In this document: piece by piece, positions 8,801 through 17,644 of the stretch | How positions within the stretch are numbered: the stretch's first letter is position 1 | Layout of the letters: every line of letters starts with the position of its first letter | Notes under the pieces: model-generated | What the model saw: only the letters and a program-made list of their open reading frames with translations | Database searches by the model: none | What the model was told of the DNA's origin: nothing | DNA from: Arthrobacter sp. SLBN-112 | GTDB lineage: Bacteria; Actinomycetota; Actinomycetes; Actinomycetales; Micrococcaceae | Reading direction: 5' to 3' | DNA: 64,000 nt | NCBI RefSeq assembly: GCF_030944625.1 | Contig: NZ_JAUSXY010000001.1 | Span: forward strand, 372,001-436,000 | Made by a program: the position numbers and the translations under genes

Positions 8801-9748
8801 GTGTGGACCGGTGATGGCGGGTGCGCCTGGTACCGCGCGTGGCCGCGGCGCCAGGATGAACAGGCTGGCCAGGACCGCGGCAGCGCCAAGCCAGCTGAGT
8901 GCCGGAAGCCTCTCCCCCACCACAAGTACCGCCAGCACGGCAGCCACCACCGTTTCGAGCAGCGAGATGCTGGTGGCCGTACTCGCGCCCACCCTGGCCA
9001 GGCCCCAGCCGAACAGGAGGTAGCCGGCGAACATCGGCACAACCGCCATGTAGGCCCCGACACTGACGGTGGTCCAGGACGCCAGCAGCGGGCCGCCCGT
9101 GACGGCGAGGACCGGCATCAGAAGGAGCCCGCCCAGGCCAAAGACTGTGCCCATGGCGGCCCTGGGTGTGACCCCACCGCCGATCAGGCGGTGAGCTGCC
9201 CATGAATAGAGGGCGTAGGTGCTGCCGGCCAGCAGTCCCAGGAGGACTCCCGCCATGGTGGTCCAGGAATCCGGGGCGGCCGCGGATCCGGCCGGGGCGT
9301 GCCCTGCAAAGGACAGCAGTGTTGCTCCGCCAACCCCCAGCAGCGCGCCGGCAATCCACCGCCGGCGCAGCGGATTCCTGTCCGCTGCCCGCTCGATGAG
9401 TGCCGCCGCGATGGGGGCCGAGCCGATGGAGACTACCGTTCCCACGGCCACGCCGGAGAGGTGCATTGAGCTGTAGAAGGCCAGTGGGTAGACAGCCACC
9501 GCCGCGGCCCCCAGCAACACCAGGCGCCACCGACTCAGCAGGCCGCCTGGCTGGTTGGCAATATGCCGTGCGGCGTACAGAGCCTGCAGCAACCCGCCCG
9601 CCCCCATGGCCACCGCGCCGATGGCCAGGGGACTCACGCCCGGCGCGAAAGTGGCGGCCGTCCCGGTGGTCCCCCAGAGGACGGACGCCGCCACCACGGA
9701 CAAGGTTCCCCAGAACTGCGCTTTCGGGTGGCGTGGAATGGTGTTCAC
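8696..9748 (-). CDS. EamA/DMT-family transporter
   Basis: A 350-residue membrane protein with about ten hydrophobic segments in two EamA repeats, the fold of drug/metabolite exporters (RhaT/YdcZ-like). The repeat signature GVAVGTVVSIGSAPIAAALIE in the first half is mirrored by GASTATSISLLETVVAAVLA in the second. The final ~40 residues are Gln/Pro/Gly-rich and are encoded antisense to the DUF3040 gene, so they may be a run-on tail. Its ATG overlaps the stop of the TetR gene by four bases, indicating a regulator-exporter operon. Confidence 0.85.
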   Translation of the reverse strand: MNTIPRHPKAQFWGTLSVVAASVLWGTTGTAATFAPGVSPLAIGAVAMGAGGLLQALYAARHIANQPGGLLSRWRLVLLGAAAVAVYPLAFYSSMHLSGVAVGTVVSIGSAPIAAALIERAADRNPLRRRWIAGALLGVGGATLLSFAGHAPAGSAAAPDSWTTMAGVLLGLLAGSTYALYSWAAHRLIGGGVTPRAAMGTVFGLGGLLLMPVLAVTGGPLLASWTTVSVGAYMAVVPMFAGYLLFGWGLARVGASTATSISLLETVVAAVLAVLVVGERLPALSWLGAAAVLASLFILAPRPRAVPGAPAITGPHSAAVPSGGGLPSRAPVQPGRAQQQAGAQPQQQDS

Positions 9749-10341
9749 AGGGCGTCCAACAGCTGCGCGGCGATGGCACGGGCTTGCCGCAGCGGCGCGT
9801 CGCCGCCCTCCAGGCCCGCCCTGGCCATGGCTCCCTCAAGCAGGAACGCCAAGTGGGCGGCAACGGCGGGCACCTGGCTTTCACGCCCGGGCAACAGTAC
9901 CGTGACGTGCCGGCCCAGGAGGTCCTGCACTTCCTCTTTGTGCTGCCGTACAGCCGCCCGGCCGGGATCCCCGGCGGGAAGTTCCGCCGCGGCATTGAGC
10001 AGCCCGCACCCTCGGAACCCGTGCTGGTAAGCGGCGTTTGCGTGGTCCAGGTACGCGTCAAAGACCGCCAGTGCCTGGTCCGCCGGGGTAACGGCCCCTT
10101 CCAGCCGGTTGCGGTAAAGGCCCAGCCATTCCTCGTGCCGTGCTTGCAGGTAGGTGCCCACCAGGTCCGCCTTGGACGTGAAGTTGTTGTAAAGGCTCTT
10201 CTTGGCCACGCCGGCCTCGGCAGTGATCATGTCGATCCCGGTGGCCGCCACGCCGCGGGCATAGAAGAGGCGCGCGGCCGCGTCGAGCAGCAGTTCCCTG
10301 GCAGGTCGGCGGCTTGTCGCCGGGATGCTTGATGCAGGCAT
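9745..10341 (-). CDS. TetR/AcrR-family transcriptional regulator
   Basis: A 198-residue one-domain regulator. The N-terminal HTH reads LLLDAAARLFYARGVAATGI followed by IAEAGVAKKSLYNNFTSK-type recognition helix sequence; a ligand-binding helical domain follows. It precedes and overlaps the EamA exporter gene, so it most likely represses that exporter and itself. A perfect 34-bp palindrome sits 13 bases upstream of its start, between it and the gluconokinase gene, and is the obvious operator. The ligand is unknown. Confidence 0.9.
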   Translation of the reverse strand: MPASSIPATSRRPARELLLDAAARLFYARGVAATGIDMITAEAGVAKKSLYNNFTSKADLVGTYLQARHEEWLGLYRNRLEGAVTPADQALAVFDAYLDHANAAYQHGFRGCGLLNAAAELPAGDPGRAAVRQHKEEVQDLLGRHVTVLLPGRESQVPAVAAHLAFLLEGAMARAGLEGGDAPLRQARAIAAQLLDAL

Positions 10342-10353
10342 GGCCTCCCCTAC

Positions 10354-10387
10354 GTGGCAGTAGGTAGACCAGTCTACCTACTGCCAC
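10354..10387. promoter_or_regulatory. Perfect 34-bp palindrome, probable TetR operator
   Basis: Arms GTGGCAGTAGGTAGAC (10354-10369) and its exact complement (10372-10387) flank a CA spacer. The inner TAGAC-CA-GTCTA core resembles TetR-type half-sites. The palindrome ends just before the AGGGGAGG ribosome site of the tetR gene on the minus strand, a position suited to autorepression. Confidence 0.75.
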
Positions 10388-10441
10388 TCCTACGGAAACC
10401 CTTTTCTGGTCCAAGCCGTGCGGACCGCCGTGGTTCCTGCT

Positions 10442-10996
10442 TCAGCCCCCGGACGTGGCCTTGAGTTCGGCCCGGGCGGACAGGGCCTTGAGCTGCGTGG
10501 CCAGCCATTCCACCAGGAGTTCCGGCGGCTGGGTGATGTCGGCCAGGACGTGCGCCTCATCCTCTTCCAGTGGCTCAAGCGCGGCGAACTGGGATTCCAG
10601 CAGGGTCCGCGGCATGAACTCGTGGGCGCGGGCATCCATCCTCGCGCCGATGGTGGCCTCCGTGCCGGTGAGGTGGATGAACACAACATCCGGCGCTGCG
10701 CTGCGCAGCAGGTCCCGGTAACGGCGCTTGAGTGCAGAACAGGCGACGATCGGCGCAACTGTCGTACCGTCGTCGTCCGTTCCCGCAAGCAACTGCCCCA
10801 GGCGGGCGAGCCATGGTTTCCGGTCGCTGTCGGTGAGCGGAATCCCGGCGCCCATCTTCTCCTTGTTGGCTGCGGGGTGGAAGTCGTCGCCGTCGAGGAA
10901 GGGCATGCCGAGCCGCCGGCCCAAAAGGGCGCCAACGGTGGACTTCCCGCAGCCGGAGACTCCCATCACCACCAGCGGAGGCAGATGGCCGCTCAT
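10442..10996 (-). CDS. gntK: Gluconokinase
   Basis: A 184-residue P-loop gluconate kinase of the GntK/IdnK type that makes 6-phosphogluconate. The Walker A motif is GVSGCGKST, followed by the family motifs FLDGDDFHPAANKEKM, GIPLTDSDRKPWL and CSALKRRYRD. Its ATG overlaps the stop of the upstream dehydrogenase gene by four bases, placing it last in the idonate/gluconate operon. It would feed gluconate from idnO into the pentose phosphate pathway. Confidence 0.93.
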   Translation of the reverse strand: MSGHLPPLVVMGVSGCGKSTVGALLGRRLGMPFLDGDDFHPAANKEKMGAGIPLTDSDRKPWLARLGQLLAGTDDDGTTVAPIVACSALKRRYRDLLRSAAPDVVFIHLTGTEATIGARMDARAHEFMPRTLLESQFAALEPLEEDEAHVLADITQPPELLVEWLATQLKALSARAELKATSGG

Positions 10997-12069
10997 TGGA
11001 TCTGCCCCGCATCGCCGAAGCTGAGGAGGACTTTGCCCGAGCTGGTGGAGTCTTTGGCCACCTCGAATGCGTGCAGGGCATCGGCCAGCGGGTATTCGTG
11101 GGTGATGACGGGCTCGATGTGCAGGGTGCCGTCCGCAAGGGCGGTGATGACCTGGTCGATCTCGTCGTTGAAGCGGAAGGAGCCTTTGAGGTCGAGTTCG
11201 CGGGTGATGGCCAGCGAGATGGGCACCGGCTGCATGCCGGTGGGCAGCAGCCCGACCATGACTACGGTCCCGCCGCGGACCGCCCCGGTGATGGCGGAGG
11301 CCAGGCCGTGGTGGTTGCCGGAGGATTCGATCACGACGTCGGCCTCCACGGCGGCGATCGCTGCGGTGTCCGCGGCGTTGATCACCTCATCGGCCCCCAC
11401 CGCGCGGGCGATCTGAAGAGGCTTGGGATGGAGGTCCACGGCGGTGATCCGCGCGGCACCGGCCCGTTTCAGGACCGCGACGGCGAGGGCGCCGATGGGG
11501 CCGGAGCCGATGACCAGCGTGGTCTTGCCCGCCACATCCCCGGCCCGGGACACGGCATGCCAGGCCACGGACGCCGGTTCAATCAATGCTGCGGTCCGCA
11601 GGTCCAGTCCCGCCGGCAGGGCCCGGAGCATCCGCACCGGGAGGTTCACGTACCGGCTGAACGCGCCATCGGTGTGCGGGTAGCGGGCGGCGCTGCCCAG
11701 GTACGTGCACCCCGGGGACAGGTTGGGCCGGTCCGCCGGATAGCGCGCGGCGCCGGGACCCGGCGTGGCCGGATGCACCGCGACGGCGGTCCCGGCCTTT
11801 GGGCCTTCCCCGTTGGCCGCCTGACGCACCACCGTCCCGGAAATTTCGTGGCCCAGGACCAGCGGCGCCTTCAGGATGGACTCGCCGGCCGCACCGTGCA
11901 GCCAGTAGTGCAGGTCCGAACCACAAATCCCGCCGAACGCCACCTCCACCACTGCTTCGTCTGCTGCCGGCTGGGGCAGCGGGACCTCATCGATCCGCAG
12001 GTCACCGGCGGCATGGGCCACCAGCGCCGGACCCGTGGCCGGCAATTCAAGGTCAAGGCGCGTTGCCAT
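10993..12069 (-). CDS. idnD: L-idonate 5-dehydrogenase (zinc MDR family)
   Basis: A 358-residue medium-chain dehydrogenase. Catalytic-zinc residues are in GGICGSDLHYW and LGHEISG, and the NAD-binding motif is VIGSGPIGALAVAVLK. The HYWLHG segment is typical of L-idonate 5-dehydrogenases, which oxidise L-idonate to 5-keto-D-gluconate. ATG 12069 overlaps the TGA of the upstream SDR gene by one base, which supports this start. Neighbouring idnO and gntK complete the route to 6-phosphogluconate. A related polyol dehydrogenase function cannot be excluded. Confidence 0.88.
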   Translation of the reverse strand: MATRLDLELPATGPALVAHAAGDLRIDEVPLPQPAADEAVVEVAFGGICGSDLHYWLHGAAGESILKAPLVLGHEISGTVVRQAANGEGPKAGTAVAVHPATPGPGAARYPADRPNLSPGCTYLGSAARYPHTDGAFSRYVNLPVRMLRALPAGLDLRTAALIEPASVAWHAVSRAGDVAGKTTLVIGSGPIGALAVAVLKRAGAARITAVDLHPKPLQIARAVGADEVINAADTAAIAAVEADVVIESSGNHHGLASAITGAVRGGTVVMVGLLPTGMQPVPISLAITRELDLKGSFRFNDEIDQVITALADGTLHIEPVITHEYPLADALHAFEVAKDSTSSGKVLLSFGDAGQIQ

Positions 12070-12839
12070 CAGACCACCACCGTCATTCCACCATCGATGA
12101 AGATGGTCTGCCCGTTCACGAAGTTCGACCCGTCCGAGGCCAGCCACACCACGGGACCGGCCAGGTCCTCAACGGTGCCCCAGCGGTGGGCGGGCGTCCG
12201 GCCCAGGATCCAGACATTGAACCCCTCATCGTCCACCAGGTTCTGCGTCATCTCCGTATGGATATACCCCGGCGCGATCCCATTGATCTGCAACCCCGAA
12301 CCGGCCCACTCCGCCGTCATCGCCCGCGTCAGGTTCCGCAGCCCGCCCTTCGCCGCGATGTACGGGGCGATCGTGGGCCGGGCCAGGTCCGTCTGCACCG
12401 AGCAGATGTTGATGATCTTGCCCCGGCCCCGCGGAATCATTTGCCGCGCCGCTTCCCTGCCCACCAGGAACGCGCTGGTCAGGTCCGTGGAAATCACCCG
12501 GTCCCAGTCCTTCACGTCCAAATCCAGCATCGGCACCCGGTGCTGGATCCCGGCGTTGTTCACCAGGATCTCCAGGGGGCCCACGTTCTCTTCGATCCAG
12601 CGGATGCTGCGGGCGGCGGCGCCGTCGTCGGTGACGTCGAAGGCAATGCTGTGGACCCGGCCCGGCGGGAAATCTCCTGCCATCGCAGCGGCTGCTTCCT
12701 TAAGCCGTTCCTCGTTGATGCCGTTGAGCACTACTGTTGCTCCGGCGTCGGCCAATGCCCGTGCGAGAGCCGAACCGATTCCCCTGCTGGAGCCCGTCAC
12801 CAGGGCAACCCGCCCGGTCAGATCAAAAAGTGCGCTCAT
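12069..12839 (-). CDS. idnO: Gluconate 5-dehydrogenase-like SDR
   Basis: A 256-residue classical short-chain dehydrogenase. Cofactor motif VTGSSRGIGSALA, NNAG structural motif, catalytic Ser in NICSVQ and Tyr/Lys in YIAAK are present. The C-terminal FVNGQTIFIDGGMTVVV is typical. Between idnD and a 2-hydroxyacid dehydrogenase it is best read as 5-keto-D-gluconate reductase (IdnO/Gno). ATG 12839 overlaps the stop of the upstream gene by four bases. Confidence 0.87.
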   Translation of the reverse strand: MSALFDLTGRVALVTGSSRGIGSALARALADAGATVVLNGINEERLKEAAAAMAGDFPPGRVHSIAFDVTDDGAAARSIRWIEENVGPLEILVNNAGIQHRVPMLDLDVKDWDRVISTDLTSAFLVGREAARQMIPRGRGKIINICSVQTDLARPTIAPYIAAKGGLRNLTRAMTAEWAGSGLQINGIAPGYIHTEMTQNLVDDEGFNVWILGRTPAHRWGTVEDLAGPVVWLASDGSNFVNGQTIFIDGGMTVVV

Positions 12840-13777
12840 GCGAACGGCCCCTGCTGGACGAGATTGGCCGGCGTTTCGCCGGCGGCGAGGGCCTGGAGCT
12901 GGCGCTTCAGGAGCTTGAGGATCCGTGGCTCGAATGCTGAGGCGTTGCCGCCCACATGCGGTGTGATGAGGGCGTTCTCCGCCGACCACAACGGGTGCCC
13001 TGCGGGCAGCGGTTCGGGATCGACGACGTCGATGGCGCACTGCAGGCGGCCGGACACCACTTCCCGGGTCAGGGCCTCGGTGCTGACCACGGCGCCGCGG
13101 CCAACGTTGACCACCAGGGCGCCATCTGGCAGCGCGGCCAGGACGTCCTCGCCCACCAGGTGGTGGGTGTTGTCGTTCAGCGGCAGGACGGAGACCAGGA
13201 TGTCGTGGCCGGCGGCGAGTGCAACGAGTTCGTCGGGGCCGTGGACCTGGCCGTCCGCATCGGTCCTGGCCGTGCTCCCTACCCGGGTCACCGTGACTTC
13301 GAACGGCTCCAGCCGGCGGGCCAGTTCCTTGCCGATCCCGCCGATGCCCAGCAGCAGGATCTTCCGGTCGGCCAGTGACTGGCGGCGCTGCGGGTTCCAG
13401 CGTTCAGCTTGCTGGTCGCGGGCGGCCTGGTCGATGCCCCGCAGCTTGGCAAGGATGAGGCCCACGGCCAGCTCTGCGGTGGCAGCTGCGTGGACGCCTG
13501 ACGCGTTTGCCACTGCGGCGCCCTGCCCCGCAGCCTCGCGGACGCCGTCGTACCCTGTTGACTGGGTCTGCACGAACTTCAGGTCCGGGACCTTGCCCAG
13601 GTTACCCAGCACGGCGCCGGCGTTGATGTAGGGCAGGATGACGCCGTCGATGCTTCCGTGGGTCTCGTCCGGTGCCCCCTGCATGTCCCACACGACGCCG
13701 CGGAGTCCTTCGGGAAGCGGCGAAAGGTCGGCGAGTAGCTGGGGTTCGGGGAAACTGACGGTCTGTACTAACTGCAT
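12836..13777 (-). CDS. D-isomer-specific 2-hydroxyacid dehydrogenase
   Basis: A 313-residue NAD(P)-dependent enzyme reducing 2-keto acids. The Rossmann motif is LLGIGGIGKELA. The catalytic Arg (NVGRGAVV), Glu (DPEPLPAGHP) and His (TPHVGGN) are in the expected order. In this operon it could act as a 2-ketogluconate or hydroxypyruvate/glyoxylate reductase; the substrate is inferred only from context. It is coupled by four-base overlap to idnO and lies 47 bp downstream of another SDR gene on the same strand. Confidence 0.88.
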   Translation of the reverse strand: MQLVQTVSFPEPQLLADLSPLPEGLRGVVWDMQGAPDETHGSIDGVILPYINAGAVLGNLGKVPDLKFVQTQSTGYDGVREAAGQGAAVANASGVHAAATAELAVGLILAKLRGIDQAARDQQAERWNPQRRQSLADRKILLLGIGGIGKELARRLEPFEVTVTRVGSTARTDADGQVHGPDELVALAAGHDILVSVLPLNDNTHHLVGEDVLAALPDGALVVNVGRGAVVSTEALTREVVSGRLQCAIDVVDPEPLPAGHPLWSAENALITPHVGGNASAFEPRILKLLKRQLQALAAGETPANLVQQGPFA

Positions 13778-13824
13778 CGGTAGGGCCTATCGGTTGATGG
13801 TGGGAAGGTGCTGCGGGTGGATCG

Positions 13825-14580
13825 TTATGCTTCGCGGCGGTCGAAGGTCAGGCCGCCCGGGACCTGGAACGTGGGCATGAGTTCCAGCATGCCAACATTC
13901 ACGTGCCGCGGGGTCTCGATGGCGTAGTCAAGGGCATTGACGATGTCGTCCGTGGTGAGCGATTCGTAGCCCTCGTAGTACGTCTGCCAGGCTTCTTCCA
14001 TGGCCTCTGGGCTTCCACCCATGTTGCGGCCGAAGATCTCTGTTTCCACCCTGCCCGGGCAGATTTCGGTGACACGGATGCGCTTGCCCACGGTGTCGTT
14101 CCTCAGCTGCCGGGAGATCTGGTGCACGGCGGCCTTGGTGGCGTGGTAAGCGGTGTGGCCGTAGAAGTTATAGAGCCCGGCGATCGAGCTGATATTGACC
14201 ACGTGGCCCAGGTCCCGCTCCACCATGCCGGGCAGCACCAGCCGGGTCAGCTGCAGCAGGCCGCGCAGGTTCACGTCGATGAGTTCGTCAATGTCCTGCT
14301 CAGACGAATCCAGGATGTTGCCCGGCCGGGAGACGCCGGCACAGTTCACCAGGACATCCACCTTCAGGTCACGGACGACGCCGGCCAGGGCGGCGGTGTC
14401 GGTCAGGTCCACCACATGCGGGACTGCTCCCGTGCGGTCGGCCAGTTCGGCGAGGCGTTCCTCGTTGCGGGCCACCGCGTGCACGGTCAGTCCGCGCTTG
14501 GCGAGCCGTTCGGCGATGGCGGCCCCCATGCCGGTGGATGCTCCGGTGACGAGGGCGGTCTTGTAGTCGGAAAAAGGCAC
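13825..14580 (-). CDS. Short-chain dehydrogenase/reductase
   Basis: A 251-residue classical SDR. Cofactor motif VTGASTGMGAAIAERLA, structural motif VNCAGVS, catalytic Ser in NISSIAG and Tyr/Lys in YHATK. GTG 14580 has TTTGGAG seven bases upstream and begins the family N-terminus (VPFSDYKTALVTG). The longer frame to 14715 has no support. It lies between the pxp genes and the sugar-acid genes, so it may link the two halves of a long operon. The substrate is unknown; a serine/3-hydroxy-acid dehydrogenase (YdfG-like) role is plausible. Confidence 0.85.
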   Translation of the reverse strand: MPFSDYKTALVTGASTGMGAAIAERLAKRGLTVHAVARNEERLAELADRTGAVPHVVDLTDTAALAGVVRDLKVDVLVNCAGVSRPGNILDSSEQDIDELIDVNLRGLLQLTRLVLPGMVERDLGHVVNISSIAGLYNFYGHTAYHATKAAVHQISRQLRNDTVGKRIRVTEICPGRVETEIFGRNMGGSPEAMEEAWQTYYEGYESLTTDDIVNALDYAIETPRHVNVGMLELMPTFQVPGGLTFDRREA

Positions 14581-14724
14581 AGGTACTCCAAAAGTGGGAA
14601 GGGACGGGCTCTTGCGTCCGGCAATGGGCTGGACGTAGTGGCCCCCGGTTGGCAGGGGGGTTTTAAGGATCGCGTAGCGGTTTGTGGGTGCGGTCCTGGG
14701 CGGTGGGACGTGCATACATGATGT

Positions 14725-15739
14725 TCAGGCTCCTGACGCTGGGCTGAGTTCGTACCAGCGCTGGCCGGCGCCGACCCCGAGGAGTCCGAAGACTGTGTTG
14801 ATGGTGTTCCGGAGTCTGTCCAGTTCCAGGCAGGCTGTGCGGTGCATGGCTGTTGCTTCTGCCACGGTTGTCTTTCTGAAGGTGACGGTGTGTCCAGGCC
14901 TGGACTGTGCCAGGACATCCAGGGAGCGGCTCGTGACGACTCCCAGGACCGGATAGCCCGCCGTTACGCCGCGTCCCCGGTGCAGGACCAGCAGTTCGTC
15001 CCCGGGACGGAACCTCGATAGCCCCCACCGGGACACCGCGGGAGAGGACCTCGGAGGTGAGCTGGCGTTCGGGCAGTGCGCCGCCGAGCCGGAGTCCGAT
15101 GTGGTTGCTTCGGGGGCTCACGGTGTACTGCGTGGTGAAAAGCAGGTCTCCGGTGTCGCCGAATTCGGCCACGTCCGGCCCGTCGGTGACGTCGATGACC
15201 GGGTTGGTTGTGAAGGCGGGTTTGGTGAGCCCGAGCCGGAATAGCGGCAGGCCGAAGTATGGCTGGGTGATGGGCGCGGTGGTCTTCCGCGTTTCCAGGC
15301 GGAAGCCTTCGGCGAGCTTCAGTCCGAAGCCCACCACCGTGTCCGGTGCGCAACTGCCCAGCAGCGTGGGGACAGTAAAGGATCCGCGGACGGCGATGTA
15401 GGCCCGGAGACCTGTGCGGATTCCGCGGACCGTCACTGTTTCGCCGGCCCGGACGGAGACGGGCTCCCACTGGGGGCAGTCGCGGCCGCCCACCGAGAGG
15501 TCCAGCGGCGCGCCGGTCACGGCGATCAGCAGGTCCGTGGTGGCGCGCATCCTGAAGTCCAGGGCGGTGAGTTCCAGCAGCGGATCGTTGTCCCCGTTGC
15601 CGGCCAGGATGTTCGCGGCCTTGGCCGAAAACTGGTCCAGGGCCCCGTTGACGGGAAGTCCGAATGCAGGACCCTTCGTCCGGCCAAGGTCGGTGACTAC
15701 GGAGTGTCCGGGCTGAAGGACGACAAGTGACCCGGTCAT
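14725..15739 (-). pseudogene. pxpC: 5-oxoprolinase subunit C (KipA-type), frameshifted
   Basis: Biotin-dependent carboxyltransferase-like family, the C subunit of the PxpABC 5-oxoprolinase. From ATG 15739 the frame encodes normal family sequence (LQPGHSVVTDLGRTKGPAFG, GALDQFSAKAANILAGN) up to GVPVGAIEVP near 15010. The continuation PGDELLVLHRGRGVTAGYP lies in another frame ending at 14725. One extra base in the CCCC/GGG stretch around 15000-15007 explains it. A single-base sequencing error would be equally consistent, since both halves remain well conserved. The start overlaps pxpB by four bases. Confidence 0.85.
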
Positions 15740-16467
15740 GGCCGCGCCTCAAGGAACTGCCCCTCGTAGTTTCCGAAGTCCTCCGCGGGAATGCGGTAGA
15801 AGCGCAGTTCATCGCCGGGGACGTAGGGCACCAGGGGTTCGCGTGCTGCGTCCAGGACCGTCAGGGGGGTCTGGCCGATGACGCACCAGCCACCCGGTGC
15901 CACTGCGGGCGCGATCACGGCTTGGCGTCCGGCCACGGATACTGCACCGGCGGGTACGGACAGCCGCGGGTCTTTAAGCCTGGGGACGGGGACCGGGAAG
16001 TCTGGTCCGTCCATCATGGGCGAGCCTGCCGGCGCTCCGAGGCAGCGGATGACGTAGGTCTTGGCCGTGTGCCGGGCGATCACGTCCTGGACATCCAGGC
16101 CCTGGTGCTCAGCCACGCTTTCCAGGTCCGGCCCGTAGCTGCCGCCGTACACGACGGGTACCTCGAAGCGGCGCGGCTCGCGCAGGTTGGTGCCAACAAA
16201 TTCCAGCTGGCGCATCCCAAGGAGGACGAACGCCCTGACCTGGCGGGCGGAGGTGAGGTAGGGGTCGAATTCGACCAGGACGGAGTCGTAAGTGGGAACG
16301 GCGCCATGGATGCCGTCGACGCCGGCAGTTGTCAGCCAGCCGGCCAGGGAGTGGACCGTGGCCCAGTTGGATTCTGCGTCACCGGACTGTGCCACCACGC
16401 GCAGGGCGGCGTCGCCTGACTCGTAGATGTCCAGCGTTGTCTGGCCGGTTGTCGTTGGGGCGGGCAT
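15736..16467 (-). CDS. pxpB: 5-oxoprolinase subunit B (KipI-type)
   Basis: A 243-residue allophanate-hydrolase-subunit-1-like protein. It contains YGGSYGPDLESVAEHQGLDVQDVIARH and PRLKDPRLSVPAGAVSVAG, both characteristic of PxpB/KipI. With PxpA and PxpC it forms the ATP-dependent complex that opens 5-oxoproline (pyroglutamate) to glutamate. It lies directly between pxpA (2-bp gap) and pxpC (4-bp overlap), the usual order. Confidence 0.92.
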   Translation of the reverse strand: MPAPTTTGQTTLDIYESGDAALRVVAQSGDAESNWATVHSLAGWLTTAGVDGIHGAVPTYDSVLVEFDPYLTSARQVRAFVLLGMRQLEFVGTNLREPRRFEVPVVYGGSYGPDLESVAEHQGLDVQDVIARHTAKTYVIRCLGAPAGSPMMDGPDFPVPVPRLKDPRLSVPAGAVSVAGRQAVIAPAVAPGGWCVIGQTPLTVLDAAREPLVPYVPGDELRFYRIPAEDFGNYEGQFLEARP

Positions 16468-16469
16468 GG

Positions 16470-17255
16470 TCAGGAAACCTTTTGCTTTGCGGCGAGCACC
16501 TGTGCCAACGGGGCGATGGTGACGCCTGCGGCGATAAGTTCGCTGCGAATCAGGCGGGCAAGTTCGACGGCGCCCGGGTTGTCGCCGTGGAGCAGCACCG
16601 TGTCGGCATTGATGGCGATGTCGCTGCCGGAGACTGTTTCGATGAGTCCTTCGGTCACCATCCGCACAGTGCGCTGGACAATGACGGAGGGGTCGTGGAT
16701 CACGGCGCCGGGCCGGCTGCGCGGCACCAGTGTGCCGTCATCCTGGTAGGCGCGGTCCGCGATGCCAACGATAGCCACCCGCAGGCCGCGCTCCGCCGCC
16801 GCAGTGGCGAGTTCACCGTCCTGCGCCAGGATGATTAGCTTCGGGTCCACCCGGGCGGCGGCATCCGATACGGCTCCGGCGTAGTCCGCGCGGGTGGCCA
16901 CCAGGTTGCCCAGGCGGCCATGGGGAGCCAAGTGGGAGACGGTACCGCCGTGGTAGGCGGCAAACGCCGACAGGGCTCCCAGCTGATAGATGACGTCGGT
17001 GCGGACTTCGTCAGCGGTGAGGTCCATGGCCCGGCGGCCGAAGCCGCGAAGATCCGGGAAGCTCGGATGGGCGCCGATGCCAACTCCCGTCCGGACACAT
17101 TCAGCCACCGTGGCGTCCATGATGTCAGGGTCCCCTGCGTGGAAGCCGCAGGCGATGTTGGCGCTGGACACGATCTCCAGCAGGGCTTTGTCGTCACCGA
17201 TCGAGTAGGCTCCAAAACCTTCACCAAGATCCGCTACGAGATCAACTGTGGGCAT
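16470..17255 (-). CDS. pxpA: 5-oxoprolinase subunit A (LamB/YcsF)
   Basis: A 261-residue LamB/YcsF family protein with the diagnostic motifs VADLGEGFG, NIACGFHAGDP and GIGAHPSFPDLRGFG, and APHGRLGNL downstream. It carries the active site of the PxpABC 5-oxoprolinase. ATG 17255 is preceded by AGAAAGG; the extension to 17318 is not family-like. It is the first gene of the minus-strand block and diverges from the lysR gene, with a composite LysR-type site 61-103 bases upstream. Confidence 0.93.
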   Translation of the reverse strand: MPTVDLVADLGEGFGAYSIGDDKALLEIVSSANIACGFHAGDPDIMDATVAECVRTGVGIGAHPSFPDLRGFGRRAMDLTADEVRTDVIYQLGALSAFAAYHGGTVSHLAPHGRLGNLVATRADYAGAVSDAAARVDPKLIILAQDGELATAAAERGLRVAIVGIADRAYQDDGTLVPRSRPGAVIHDPSVIVQRTVRMVTEGLIETVSGSDIAINADTVLLHGDNPGAVELARLIRSELIAAGVTIAPLAQVLAAKQKVS

Positions 17256-17315
17256 TACGGGCCTTTCTCTGCCGGGTACTGTGGGTGTAAATGAGTGTGG
17301 CATCGGTATATGAGC

Positions 17316-17358
17316 CACACAAAGACGAATGCGGTATCACGCTATAGGGAACAGTTAT
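17316..17358 (-). promoter_or_regulatory. Composite LysR-type site A (pxpA promoter)
   Basis: CACACAAAG at 17316-17324 and the dyad ATAGGGAACAGTTAT at 17344-17358, which fits ATA-N9-TAT and the LysR T-N11-A rule. The start-to-start distance is 28 bases, the same as in sites B and C. Read toward pxpA, the order is dyad first and then CTTTGTGTG nearer the gene. Confidence 0.6.
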
Positions 17359-17560
17359 GACCCTAAGAGGCGCTATTGGCGACCCAAAAAATGTAGGCGG
17401 CCATTGTTTCGTGACGACAAGACCGGCCTTTCCAACAAATTGTTTCCCTGCTTATGCACAAAACATATGCCGCCATCAAAACCGGCGATGGCTAGGCGGG
17501 GATAGAATGTTCTGGTCATTGGAAAGTCATCTGCAATTAACCTATGCCCGAGACTCGGAT

Positions 17561-17603
17561 CACACAAAGACGTAATGCCTGTCCCGCCATAGCGCCAACG
17601 TAT
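17561..17603. promoter_or_regulatory. Composite LysR-type site B (lysR promoter)
   Basis: CACACAAAG at 17561-17569 and the dyad ATAGCGCCAACGTAT at 17589-17603, again 28 bases start to start. It ends 41 bases before the lysR start codon, suited to autoregulation. Orientation matches site A. Confidence 0.6.
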
Positions 17604-17644
17604 GACCCCGCATGCTGTGCCGTCCCCGCTGAAAGAGGAGCGCT

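Larger units (their letters stand above)
17256..17644. promoter_or_regulatory. Divergent pxpA-lysR intergenic region
   Basis: A 389-bp region without a credible gene. It contains two copies of a composite element, at 17316-17358 and 17561-17603, described separately. The segment between them is AT-richer than its surroundings and includes several A/T runs suitable for divergent promoters. I could not assign a unique -10/-35 pair. GAAAGAGGAG just before 17645 is the lysR ribosome site. Confidence 0.6.

Noticed and set aside
10996-12918. 640-residue plus-strand open frame
   Set aside because: Antisense to idnD and idnO, composition typical of shadow frames.
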